This document shows, in pieces, positions 1 through 11,509 of a stretch of DNA of 64,000 nt; within the stretch, counting starts at the first letter, position 1; each line of letters opens with the position of its first letter. The stretch is taken from the NCBI RefSeq assembly GCF_009905375.1, contig NC_133649.1:223345275-223409274 (forward strand), given 5' to 3'. The position numbers and the translations under genes were made by a program. The notes beneath the pieces are model-generated. The model made no database searches. It was given only the letters and a program-made list of their open reading frames with translations, and had not been told where the DNA came from. The DNA is from Apium graveolens. Lineage: Eukaryota; Streptophyta; Magnoliopsida; Apiales; Apiaceae.

Positions 1-484
1 TCAACGCATTGTACCTCTCAAACACTTCAGTAATTCCTTCTCCTGGATTTGATTTGAAATGTTCATATTCAGAGGTTAGGATTTCCAACTTGTTCTCCCT
101 AACTTCCTCTGTGCCTTCATTAATCACCTCAATAGTTTCCCACATGTGTTTGAAATTTTTACAGTTCATCACATGTCTGTTCATCAAGGGATCAAGGGAA
201 TCAATTAATATTAATTGAAGGCTGGCATCCAAGGAGGCTTCTTCCTTCTCAGCAGGAGTAAAATCTTCAGGCTCTTTTGGATAGGTTCTAGCTTTGGTAA
301 TCACAACATCATCTACTATCACCTCTGGTTCAATAACCATCGGAGTTTTTAGACCCTTCTTTAACAAGTTTGAATATTTGGGATTTGCCACTTGTAAAAA
401 TAAGAGCATCTTCTTCTTCCACATAATATAATTCTCTTTATCAAATTGTGGAATTTTAACGGTTCCAACTTTTTGTGAAGTCAT
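1..484 (-). pseudogene. copia-A gag, 5' part, cut by window edge
   Basis: On the minus strand an ATG at 484 opens a reading frame matching the gag of the second array unit (27857-30088), offset 29604 bp, with only scattered base differences. It begins MTSQKVGTVK and covers about the first 160 residues of a copia nucleocapsid polyprotein of the SIRE-like class. Gag would form the cytoplasmic virus-like particle that packages element RNA. The primer-binding site and LTR lie directly upstream (567-580 and 581-1905), as expected. Whether the rest is intact lies outside the window. It is listed as a pseudogene because the fragment is incomplete here and the sister unit lacks pol. Confidence 0.8.
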
Positions 485-566
485 TATGAATTTTTGAATG
501 AATAAAAATTCAAGGAGTTGAAAAATCACAAAAGTCTAGGATCTTGATTTGTTCGTTAATCAGAAG

Positions 567-580
567 GCTCTGATACCAAT
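567..580 (-). promoter_or_regulatory. Primer-binding site of copia-A (left unit)
   Basis: The minus strand reads ATTGGTATCAGAGC immediately after the LTR. This is the standard complement to the 3' end of plant initiator tRNA-Met, the usual primer of copia reverse transcription. Confidence 0.9.
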
Positions 581-1905
581 TGTTAGGTCCCAATGTGTTT
601 GTAGAAGGGGGGGTTGAATACAAACGGTACCGAATAATCGAATTAAATGCGGAATAAAAAATGTGAAACAAAATTCAAGTTAAATAAGAATATTATTAAA
701 CTTGAAAGGTGTTACAACAACTGTATCGATTACAAGGAATTAATCTCAAATTAATTATCACAAATTTAGAATAAATTCGACATGAACTTTTTCTATTTTT
801 GCAATAATTAGAATCAAATGCTAAACGCGATTTGAGATTAAGTTCTAGGGATTTTGATCCGCTAGATTCTTACACAAGAACAAGATAAAGATTTCTAGTT
901 GATTGGATTTAACTTTGCAATCTAGAAATTGATCTTTGAATTTCAGCAGAGAACAATGAAATATTTCTTAGGCGGCTGCTATGTTCTTGTATTTTTCAGT
1001 GAGTGAATGTCTTCTGCTTCTTTTTCTTTTTGTATGCAATCCAACAAAATTACTTGAATTGCAATGACAATCGGTAGGACAATCTCTTTGGCTCAGCAAG
1101 ACTTTCAGTAGGACTTTCAATTGTACTAGCAAGACAATCTGATTGAACTACAATGACTATCGGTATGACAATCAATTGAACTAGCAAGACAATCTCCTTC
1201 CTAGTGTAACTTTCGGTATGACAATTGAAATGACTTGGCATGACAATCGGTATGACAATCGGGATTGTCATGCTAGTTCATTTTCAATTGTCTTGCTGAT
1301 TTAAGACTGTTTTTAAACCAATTAAACTTCTGAAAATTCCTAAAATTAATTCAGAATTAATTAATCAATTAATTCAATTAATAAATAAATTATTCTTCGC
1401 AGATATAATTTATTTTCTTAATTAAATTAGATGACTTAATTAATTAATAGAGAATTAATTCTAGTCTTGAGCAGCAACCATTCTTCTGCAAATCTTCTGA
1501 AAATCACTGAAAATTATGAATCAATTCCACCACTTCAACGTTGACACTCGATGTACTGTCTGGTTCATGAGTGACTAACTTCCGTGACGTTTCTTCATGT
1601 GTTGACTTTGATACTCTGATTTTCTTCAGATTAAATCCTTGTAATTAATGATACTCTGACGAGATCTCTGTCACTTGATTAAATCCACGATCTTGATTTA
1701 TATCACTGAGGCATGATCAACTTCTTGAACTTCTTCCAGTGAATTAACTCCTCAAGTCTGTAGATGAACCTTGTTTCTGAATCCTTTGACAGATATTACT
1801 TTGCGAGATCTCTCTGACGGTCGATCCACTATTTACTTATTACATTCTTATTTGAGTTGAGTTGAATCCTCGAATATACAAATAGGCTATGACATATGAC
1901 TTACA
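581..1905 (-). repeat. Copia-A long terminal repeat, left copy
   Basis: A 1325-bp LTR reading TGTAAGTC...CCTAACA on the minus strand. It is bounded on one side by the primer-binding site (567-580) and on the other by a polypurine tract (1906-1918). It matches 30185-31509 with no length change and roughly ten substitutions seen by eye. For the unit to its right it is the 3' LTR; for the gag to its left it is the 5' LTR, so it is shared between two tandem units. Confidence 0.88.
1050..1310. repeat. Degenerate short-repeat cluster inside copia-A LTR
   Basis: Interspersed copies of motifs such as TATGACAATC, AGCAAGACAATC and their reverse complements (GATTGTCATGC, CAATTGTCTTGC) repeat about every 20-40 bp, so part of the cluster could form a hairpin. 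The same cluster occurs at about 30654-30914. The open frame across it is a by-product of the repeats. Confidence 0.7.
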
Positions 1906-1918
1906 ATCTCCCCCTATT
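1906..1918 (-). promoter_or_regulatory. Polypurine tract of copia-A
   Basis: The minus strand carries AAATAGGGGGAGAT abutting the LTR start TGTAAG. The run of G flanked by A and ending GAT is the typical plant copia plus-strand primer. The same tract lies at 31510-31522. Confidence 0.8.
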
Positions 1919-2812
1919 TGTTTGTTAGACAATAACACACAAATACCTAGAGGATAACTCAACTAACAAATAAGAAAAAGATATAAACAGAAATGCAAAG
2001 TAAATAGTAGAAAAGTTCTGGACTAGATTTAACATTTTCCAGATTCCAAGTAGATGTTCCTCTAGACTGAACATATCTTCAAGTAGTTCCATCTTCACAT
2101 GTACAACCACATTTCCTGTTGAGAAGCCCATATCTCTCTTGCTTCTCCCCCTATGAGAATCAATTGATTAAAGAAGATCACCTTCGTTTTACCACCTCTC
2201 CCGTACAATAGGATCTGCAGATAAAAACCAATGGTACTTCCCTAACAGCTTCTTCCCTTACTAGGAAATCACCTTGTGTTTACCACCTCTCCCGTACAAT
2301 AGGATCCGTAGTTACAAACAACAATGGTGTGGTGTAGTGTACATTTTTAGGATCTTTTTCTTCCTCCCTGCTATTTCTCCCCCTTAGTTGAGGAATCCTC
2401 CAAACTATTACTTAAGCTTTTATCTCCCCCTTAAAGAAGGAATGTATGCCGTCGTCTGAAGGAGTTCTCATATTTCACTTGGTTGGAAAATAAATAACAA
2501 GTAGTTTCTCTTTCTTCCTCACTGTGAGTGTGTGATTGTGTTTTAGTGTACCTCACATGTGTTTCACTCTTCTCTCCACTCGTGTTTACACTCATTCTCA
2601 CAAGTGTATCACTCTTCTCTCATAGCTCCATAATCCAGCTGTACCTGCAAGGAAAATCACCTTAGCCATCCTTAAGGAGGTCACAGGTGGTGCAATGGGA
2701 GTTCACAAATCCCCATCCTTGTTAAACTCGTCAGATAAATCTGAGTCATAATCTACAAGTTGCTAGTTTCCCTTCTAGGGTTCCAGATTTGAATTCTGAG
2801 AAGGTAAACAAT
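1919..2812 (-). other. Copia-A 3' non-coding region
   Basis: This stretch lies between the polypurine tract and the Tekay-like insertion and is the 3' end of the copia-A internal region. I see no meaningful coding frame; a 68-codon frame at 1925-2131 has no recognisable content. It contains an imperfect repeat of about 60 bp, the shared core being ACCACCTCTCCCGTACAATA at 2196 and 2286. Bases up to 2557 are duplicated at 31523-32161. The last five bases, ACAAT (2808-2812), are the target-site duplication of the Tekay-like element. Confidence 0.7.
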
Positions 2813-5800
2813 TGTAACACCCCCAGATCCGGGGTCGGGGATCCGGGTCGTCACGGTCTTTCTTTCCACAATATCACTTCACTTAATTAATAATAATAAC
2901 CTTATGCTGTGACCCCACACTAACACACACCACAACCCGTTATAGTCTCAGAGATGAAATTTAAATAAGTACAAGTCTTTGAATCCACAATTTAAAAGTT
3001 ATTACAACCCAAAATGATTACTTGATAAATTTACAGTTAATTGCCATTATCTGCCACAAGTTATAATTATACATAATTTGATTCTCAAAAATAGAATGCC
3101 TGATCTACCAATAGATCTACCTCTGCAGCTATAGCAGCCACAACATCATCGGGAAGACGCGGGATGCTTCCCACGCGCTTGCGCTGGGTCTGCTGGAGTC
3201 TGGCCATCTTTCCTAACTGTTGTTGTGTGATGAAGAAATAAAGCAAGAGTGAGCCTTACAGCTCGCAAGATAATATGTAGTGATAACAATAATATAAGTA
3301 TCTAAATGGATACTTACTAGAATCTTTTATCATGAGTAAGATAATTACTTACTAGATATAAGTAAAAACAAGGGATGAAGTTACCAAATACTTCACTATA
3401 CTTATATCATTTATAAAGCTACTTGAACTACCACTGTTCAAAGTATAATGAGCTTTCAACAGTTCATCACATAGATGAGACTACAAGACAAGATTTGAAT
3501 AGATTAAATCTTTAAAATATCATCAAAATAAAATGAAGTTACGAGATACTTCATTTGATGCAAACATCATTTTGAAAACTTGACCCTGCCAACACTCAAC
3601 AATCGCCTAACCGTAGCCTTTCTATCGAAATGCTCTGGGTAGTGTTGCAGAAATATCCAATTGGATGATGAACTCATTACGGGAGTTTGCCGCGCCAGGA
3701 AGACCACTTACGATGATCAGTCGTAGTAGTGCAACCCCACCATTTTCTACATGTAGAGGAGAACCTGTCGGATTTACTTGTCAACCGAACACTGAACTCC
3801 TAAGGAATGGACCGCCTTAGTGAAACTTCCAGGCCATTTGGGCCAATATAATAAGGCTGGGCCGGCGCTACTCGGCCACTTATGCCACTCCTAGTTCAGA
3901 TGAAATCCATGACTCTGAAATGTAAAGCTCGTTCCCCCTTTCCCCAAGTAGAAACTTGTTGATACGGCTTCACCAAGAAGTCGTATCTAGTTGGAAAGGA
4001 AAACTCACCGATATTTCCCAGGCGATGCCTGTTAATGGATTAACTTGTTCCAAGAATTTTACTTCCCGAATATTGGGTAAGTAATCAATTCATTTATCAA
4101 AACAGCAACCTTGTTGCGAATATAAAATACACCACAGAGCCGGATTCCCCAGGTTTTGAGCGAGTATTTAAATCCCCTTAAAAAGGAAGATCTTAAATAT
4201 AAAAATGAGTTTTGGGATCCGCTCTAACTTTTAAAAAATCATTTTGAAGACTCGAAAACACTTTAAAGAGTGTTTGGAGTAAAGCTGATTTAATGAAGTA
4301 AATCAGTCCCCAGTATATTTAGAAAAATGCCTGAATATTATTATTTAAATAATATTCTCATAAAGATAATCCTTATAAAAATAATCGAAGTAGAAGTATT
4401 AAAACTTATACTTGAAATGGATATTAAATAACCAAAGATATACTTATATAAAAGTACTATCTTTATTTGAATAATCGAAAATAAGTTTGATTATTTACAC
4501 CTTATTCTTTAATAACATAAAGAATATATCTCAGCAAATAATCGGAGTCATAGATCCTCAAATGAATATTCAAAAATATTCAATAAATAATATAAACTGA
4601 GTCATAAGCCCTAAAATGAATATTCAAATAATATTCAATAAATAATATAAAGAGTCATAAGCCCTCGAATGAATATTCAAATAATATTCAATAAATAAAA
4701 TAAAGTTAAAGTTATCGAATAAACCTTATTCGATTAATAGTTTGGAAAACTATAACCATATATATATATAAATATATATATATCCATATCCATATATACA
4801 AAATCTACTCGGGATCCTCGACTCCCGGTTTTAGAAAATATTTTCACCTTTGGGTCCCTATACTAAGGGTATATGCAAGTTACCGCTATCCTCTAGCATA
4901 GGTATTATCAACTGAACCAACAGATATATAACTCAAGAATATGAGACAGGCATGCATATATATATACCATATCAGCATGCTTCAATATATCGCAACATTT
5001 GCTAATTAACCAATATGCATTTATCGCAAGATCATGCATATACAAATGTATACATCACAATAACAGTATAACGGATAGAATACTTGCCTGAGCGACTTGG
5101 GGTGATAAAAGGCTCGGGACGAGTCTGGTAACCTATAAACAACAAGTAAGTTGGAATTAAACCAAAATCACTTGTAAATCTATACTTTAACTAACTTAGA
5201 CTCTAACGCTTGTTTTGCGCTCACTGATTCGCTTAAGTCACTCAGGTACCCTCGACTCCACCATTTTTAATAATTTAACCTTTACGAGTTTTAAAGCGAT
5301 TCCTTCGCGAGTGTCTTACCAACTGCCTAAAACACTTACCATAAATGTTTCATACATTAATTAACCCTTTTTGGTCTTTAACCTATGTTTCAAAGTAAGG
5401 CGAGGGGAAAAGTTTCGTTCGCGAAACACCGTTACTTGAAATGGTCGTTTCTCCTAAACCGTGCATCGGAATCGAACGAACTACATATCAAAATGAAGCT
5501 CGTAACATGAGCTATCTAAACATGGCAGTGGTCATAATCTAGCAGGGGGTTCTCGGGTCCTAATGCTATGCACAAAAACAGTCCAAAGAAAATCGGACGT
5601 TACGACGGCTATGTTTACGCGATTTCCCAATTTTAAGCCATTCAAAACCAACCACAAACCAACCTCAAATCCAACATACAACCAACATCCATCCTTATCA
5701 CATCATAACAACCCCAACCAATTCAATTTAATCATTCATACTTATGCCTAAGCTTAACTTTAATCATACTTAAGTTCTTTTAATCAAAACCACAACATTT

Positions 5801-6868
5801 ACCATTCCATTTCACTACCATTCCAAATCCCAAACTCTAAATCACAACAACAAGCTACAATATCATCCTACTAATTAAAATCATCTTATAATACATAGGG
5901 ATCTAGGGTTTGGAGATGGTATACCTTCCTTGAAGTGGTGGGAGGAGCTAGGAAGCCTTAAGAAGCTTTGAGAAGTCTTAGGAAAGCTTAGATCTTCAAG
6001 AAAAACAAGAAAAACTTCAAGTTAAAAACTTGAAAACACTATTCATAGTCTTCTTCTTTGATTAAATGAAGAAGATTGAGAAGGAATTAATGGCTTAAAC
6101 TCATGATATAGCCCTAACTAAGCATGAAGATGATTAGGGAATTTACTCACCAATTTAGGAAGCTTGGATCTTGAATTTTTGAAATTTTTGCCCATTTGCA
6201 ATAGTAAAAGCCGAGAGCATGATGAACCATGCCTTGGTTTCTTTTTGATTTTGATGAAAATGATTTTGCTTGGCTTGGTTGGCTAGGTTTTTGTGTTTGA
6301 TTTAGTAAATTACCTAGTTGCCCTTGATTTTGTGTGGTTAAAAAGTCACCACATCTCCTTCCTTTCTTGTCATGCCTATGTCACCTTGCACATGTCATAA
6401 TGCTCCCACTTGTCCACACCTTGTGGTTTGATGATGTCACAATCCCTGGCTTCTTGTACAAGCTTGTCTCTTGGTCACTTATTTGTTTTACGGTTCGCTT
6501 ATCTTTCGTTCTCGTTTATCGTTTGAGGGATCATACCCGGGATCTTATTACTTAGGTTCCCTTAACCTTTCTCAATATATTGTACTCCTTTTATGATCCT
6601 CTCTTATAATCCTTTAATTTAAATCCTTTTTATCCTGTTACCTTATACTCAATTCTCTCCGTATCTAGTGGATTTCCGGGAAAATCAAAGTGTTCAGAAT
6701 TGGATTCTGACGATCTTTACATACACTTATATACCACATAGAGTACTAATAATATCCCATAAGATCAATAACAGAACCCCTACATAGCGTGGCATGAACA
6801 GTTTTCTCATTCAGCAAAAACACTATTTATAAGGGTTTCAAAAATTTCCAAAAATTGGGGTTATTACA
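2813..6868 (-). repeat. 3' LTR of the Tekay-like element
   Basis: A 4056-bp LTR. Its outer end is TGTAACACCCCCAGATCC on the plus strand and its inner end is GGGGTTATTACA. Immediately inside, a 28-bp piece including TTGGGGTTATTACA is repeated (6869-6896), blurring the inner boundary. It contains three copies of a repeat of about 54 bp at about 4540-4690 and a TA-rich tract at about 4758-4800. Frames at 5563-5751 and 6334-6555 recur in the other LTR with no recognisable product. It differs from 22167-26230 by a couple of dozen bases at most, by eye. Confidence 0.9.
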
Positions 6869-6984
6869 GCAATTTCCAAAAATTGGGGTTATTACAGCAA
6901 TTTCCAAAAATTTCCAAAAATTCAGCAAAATTTGATGTTGGGATGTTCGAGGGGTAGGCCGATAAATAGAGGAGGTGCTGCCCG

Positions 6985-7763
6985 AATTTTTGGAAAAAGG
7001 ATTCCGTCCCGGAATCAGATAGAAATAAATAGGGATACTTTCTTAGTATTGCACTTTCTAACTCTCAAGTCAATTTTCCCACATTGTGGTTCTACCACCA
7101 ACTCTGCCTAGTTTGATAATCCTTCTCCTAAGCACTTGTTCCTTTTCACTCTATAACCCTTCCTGGTTGCTCCATATAGGTTACGTCGGGTTGCATATCC
7201 ATGCGCTCATATGCCTCTATTTATCTGGCATCTGAATTACACTTCCTTAACATTGATACGTGAAACACGTTACGACCTGCTACATGTTCGGGGTCAGGGC
7301 TAGCTCATATGCTAACTTCCCAAACGTCTTAATATATCCAAGGGTCCAACAAATTGTAGACTTAGCTTTCCTTTCTTTCCGAACCTCATCAATCCTTTCC
7401 AAGGGATACCTATAACATTACTAGGTCCCCTATTTCATACTCTTTATCCTTTCGTGTCAAATCAACATACTTATCATGTCCATCTTGGGCTACTACCAGC
7501 CGTCCTCTGATTAGATCTATCATATCCTTGGTCCTTTGGACTACTGCGGGTCCGAGCATCTTGCGCTCTACAACTTCATCCTAACATAAGGGAGATCGAC
7601 ATTGTCTTCCCTCAAGGATCTCATAAGGCGACACCTCGATACTGACATATGATCTATTGTCGTAAGAAAACTCAACCCGTGTTAAGTGATCATTCCAATT
7701 TCTTTCAAGTCTATTGCACCGACTCTCATTATAGCTTTTAGCATTAGAGCTTTTGCTTCTCAC
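6985..7763 (-). pseudogene. Integrase C-terminal part with chromodomain-like tail, Tekay-like
   Basis: Minus-strand frames give the end of the integrase core, with NWNDHLTRVEFSYDNRSYVS then PYEILEGRQCRSPLC (the family usually has W-x-D-H-L...VEFSYNN...PYE-LYGRRCRSP). These are followed by KMLGPAVVQRTKDMIDLIR and by KYVDLTRKDKEYEIGDLVML. Further on, HNVFHVS-like and VEQP-like segments and ELESAILRKYPYLF mark the C-terminal chromodomain-type region. Integrase joins element cDNA to host DNA. Stop codons and frame changes interrupt the block near 7580, 7430 and 7110, so it is not functional. It is the most 3' coding block, adjacent to the 3' LTR. Confidence 0.82.
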
Positions 7764-10600
7764 TACCCATCCTTTTTCCCAGTTCGTAGTCGCTACTATC
7801 TTCCGTTCCTAATATTATACTGGTTATACTTTTGCTCGTTAGCGTTCTATAACCTTTTAATAACCACGTCAACCTTATTATTACGAATGTGTTCCCATTC
7901 TGAATACCACCATAACTTTATTACTCCTTTTTCAGTTGTTTCCATTTCCCAAAATTTGATCAATCAAATAGAAGTAAAGGAATTTGTTGAGAGATCACTA
8001 TGATCATGAACACTTGTTATATCGCATAGTTAGTACAGAAGGTGGCCAGCCTTTAGTACTTGACAAGCAATTAAACAATAGCTGGTATCCTACTCGGCTT
8101 CTATCACACAGATAGATAGTCATTCGGCAATACCTCCCCTTCTGGAAGGGTTGTTCTTCTCAGCTTACATGAAATGAAAAGAAGAGAAAAGAACGAATTG
8201 AAGAGAACTGTATATTCATAAAAAAAAATTTTATTGCCATAAAATATCTGGCTTGGAATCTACCTCTGAACTATAGAGGTTTGTCATAGAAGAACAAAAC
8301 ATATATGTATTTATATCAACATCAAGTATTATAGCATCGCATTTCACGTGCCTAAATATTTTCGCTATCCCGTCCATCATTCTATGGACCCATGCTCTTC
8401 CTCGAGCTTATACACAATTACCTTTGAAACTCCCTCGACATCGAAAATCGAATCTGGGATCTCATTCTAGACATCATCGTTACTTGAATTCTATGCTTGC
8501 ACCGCAACCTTCCTCGTATAATAATACGACTCTCTATTGATAAGAAAGAATAATAATTCACTAGGTAGATACTCTACTTAATTAGTCTATCAATGATAAC
8601 TTATACACTACCACTACCCGATTAGTGGTACTCAATCTCAACACCCATTCCAATACAACTCTCACGGTTGTAATCAGCTCATTACTCGCAGAATCATTGC
8701 TGCCTTACTATGGTCCACCACTGACCTACTGTAGTCATTCATTTTCCATGAAGTCTTAATAACTAACCATACGGAGTCCATACATCTTGTATCTAATTCT
8801 CCTAAGGAGTTAACATAACCACCAATCACAATTCATGAAGAACACTCCAAACTCTGACGTACTTTCATGACATGAAGCAGATAAAAGTGCAGAAGAGTTT
8901 CAATCAAAGCAACGATAGCAGGTTAATACCATTCTTAATCATACGCCCTAAATAGAAGAATTAACTCAAGGGTTCATCTAGTCCTTTTTGAAACATGGTC
9001 CTGGATTATTCTCAAGATAGGACCTTCTAAGATAGATAGCCCGTTCATGGCGATTACACGAATTAAACCTTTACCAACTACTATTACGGTTGGGTATTGC
9101 ACAGTCATCAGAAGGAATGTCAATCTTCCAAACCATAATACAACCTTCACAGTTTTAACCATCATCACTGTATTCTTTTGGAACACGCGCCTATAATTAT
9201 CCACTTACCTTTAAAGTGTCGGCCACCTCTTTGGCCTTTCCTGATAGTAAAATTTCCTTACAGTCAATGTCATTTTAACCACCTCCAAATAAATTTTCTA
9301 CCTTATTTCCGATCATTGCTTGAGTGAAGATGTTTTCCTTAAAATCAGATGGGAAAAAATATCACCATTTTTCCATAAATTATTGCCTCATTCTTTAGAG
9401 GCTAATCACTGTCAAGACTGACTCTCAATCATACTTAGAACATTTTTTTTTCTTAAGTCCTAATTGCCCTGAATAATTTCAACCATTACTGGTTCGATCC
9501 ATACTTTCTCTTGGTTTACACGTGCCCCACTTGGCATCATTATAATTACGTCATATTTCCTTTATCCACATTTCTATTCTTAAGAATTTTGAATATTACC
9601 TTTTTCCTTATAAAACCTCTAAGGTTATCCTTCAATCGTTCCTCCTGTATTCCCTATATACAGGGCATATCAAAATACCATTTACTAATACTAGAACCAT
9701 TGTCTATTTACTTCTGAAAAATTTCTCCACTGATCCTTAAAGGTTATTATTACCTTAATCCTTTCCAATTCATACTGTCAAAACTCATACTATCCCTATT
9801 AAGGGTGAAATGCCAACCTTTATGCATTCCCCTAGGATTCGTTTTAAGTTACCGCTGTTCTATACTTAATTCCACCTTTAAAAAGGTACAAGCATCCTTC
9901 CATGGATAAATAAAGTCATATATCCCTGATAAGGGTATCTTATTCAATCAGTTCCACCTCGATAGTCTATACCGAATTTCACAATAGCATCCTTATTCAA
10001 GTTAAGGTCAATCCATATGGCCTCCAAAAGATAAAAATGGTTATCCGCTTTTCTTTCCTGATTTGGTAATGATCACATGGATGATCTGGAAGATATTGGT
10101 CGTGTTCAACGTGAACTTCTTCTTAATAAATCCTTATTTACTTTTGTTGTTTATCTCAACAGTCATCTCAATGTTGGGATATCTTTCATACCTAGCGTCT
10201 CCCTTCCTGGGTATCAAGCCACCGGTCTTACACTTCACATTCTTGAAGGTCACTTCCTTCATCCAATTTTCTTAATTTCTTACTTTCTTGTCTCCTCAGT
10301 CTATCCGCGTCTCATTGTTTATCCTTCGAACTATCTCAATATTTCCTCGAATCCTCCCTACTTAAAGGGGATAAAATATATGCACCTCTTATGCCTTCAA
10401 CCGTCAACTTTAACTCATGGTGAATCACCCTCATCCTGACGATCATATACTTTTCTATTTCTATTAATATGATTCTTTAGGGTTTCCTCATACCCAACTC
10501 CCTTATCATTCCTCAAACTCTGTTGCCTTTATATTCCTTTCCACCTCAATTCCTTTTTATTTTCCTTTCTCTTATCATTATTTCATGAACCAACATAACA
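7764..10600 (-). other. Degenerate internal region of the Tekay-like element
   Basis: About 2.8 kb between gag and the integrase C-terminus, where protease, RT, RNase H and the integrase core should lie. The expected length is roughly 3 kb for these domains, but almost nothing is readable. The clearest relic is a minus-strand segment at about 9190-9260 with GKAKEVADTL, resembling the RNase H-integrase linker GKAN-VADAL. Open frames on the plus strand at 9511-9717 and 10063-10439 are low-complexity and unlike known proteins. I infer heavy mutation or replacement by unrelated DNA. Confidence 0.45.
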
Positions 10601-10838
10601 TAAGCATTGATTTCAAATATCCCGTCATTCTGGATTCGCGTCTTCAGAACGAATCTTAATAACTTTTACAGCTTAGACTCATAATTCATCATACTCGTCT
10701 GTCTTTGTTCTGGCTCTAAAGCTTTTACACTATCTCCTTATCTTTGGGAATTACTTTCCCGAAAACAATTGACTGAACTTAAATCAGTTTATTCTAACCT
10801 CTGGCTCCGTGCCTTTCTTGGTCTTTCACCAATGGGTG
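10600..10838 (-). pseudogene. Tekay-like gag, distal part, left of nested insertion
   Basis: Minus-strand translation continues the gag of 20454-20613 across the nested insertion. A segment resembling ...W-F-K-F-S-Q-L-F-S-G-K-(stop)-F-P-K is recognisable against the chromovirus gag pattern W-x-F-x-x-x-F-x-x-K-Y-F-P. Several in-frame stops occur. It is inferred to be one ancestral gag reading frame cut at the GTCTC target. Confidence 0.6.
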
Positions 10839-11448
10839 GTCTCTGTAATATCCCATATTTTCCAATATTATTATTATAATTATTTGGAATTAATATGTGA
10901 TTTTTATGTGAATTTTTGTGAATTATATGATAAGTGGAATTGATGTTTGGGTGTTTATATGTGATATTCCTTGAGTGTTCTAATTTTTATATGTTCAGAA
11001 TAAAATATTGATAATTGTGATATTTTTCTGGTAATTTTTGGAGTGTTATATGATTTTATAATGATTTATGTATTATTAATTATTTTCTGAATAATTACCA
11101 AAATTATTTTATAAAGCCGGGAATCGTCCGACTTCAACCGTTTTTACGTTTTTACAACCCGAAACTCTTCCGAAAACTCCTTCCTAACCTAATCTGGTAA
11201 TTCCGGACATTTTCCGTGTTTTGACTTTTTCAATCTGGATTACGGTTTGACCCGTGCGCGGCCCGGCGCAATATTTTTGATACGATAGTTATTTCGGTAA
11301 TCAATAAAACCCGTATTTTCGAGAGACGGGATATTTTTATATTATTCTCGTATATAATATTTTATAAAAAGCTCGGTTTGGATAATTATCCGATTTTGGT
11401 ATTGAATCGGATCGTTATTGCAGTTACTTAGCGGCTAAGCAACTAATT

Positions 11449-11490
11449 TAATGATCCAAAACGATCCAAAACGATCCAGAACGATCCAAT
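11449..11490 (+). promoter_or_regulatory. 10-bp direct repeats upstream of the LTR TATA box
   Basis: Four head-to-tail copies of a CGATCCA(A/G)AA unit lie just upstream of the TATA box, the position of enhancer repeats in plant LTRs. A transcription role is inferred from position only. The same array is at about 16801-16842. Confidence 0.55.
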
Positions 11491-11500
11491 ATTCCATAAA

Positions 11501-11509
11501 TATAAATAG
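11501..11509 (+). promoter_or_regulatory. TATA box of the 5' LTR
   Basis: TATAAATAG, about 660 bp into the LTR and just downstream of the 10-bp repeats. It is the likely core promoter for the element transcript, on the same strand as the primer-binding site. The duplicate in the 3' LTR is at 16853. Confidence 0.6.

Noticed and set aside
8974..10439. Several 60-120-codon frames in the Tekay-like interior
   Set aside because: They are found on both strands without domain motifs, and the region is degenerate.
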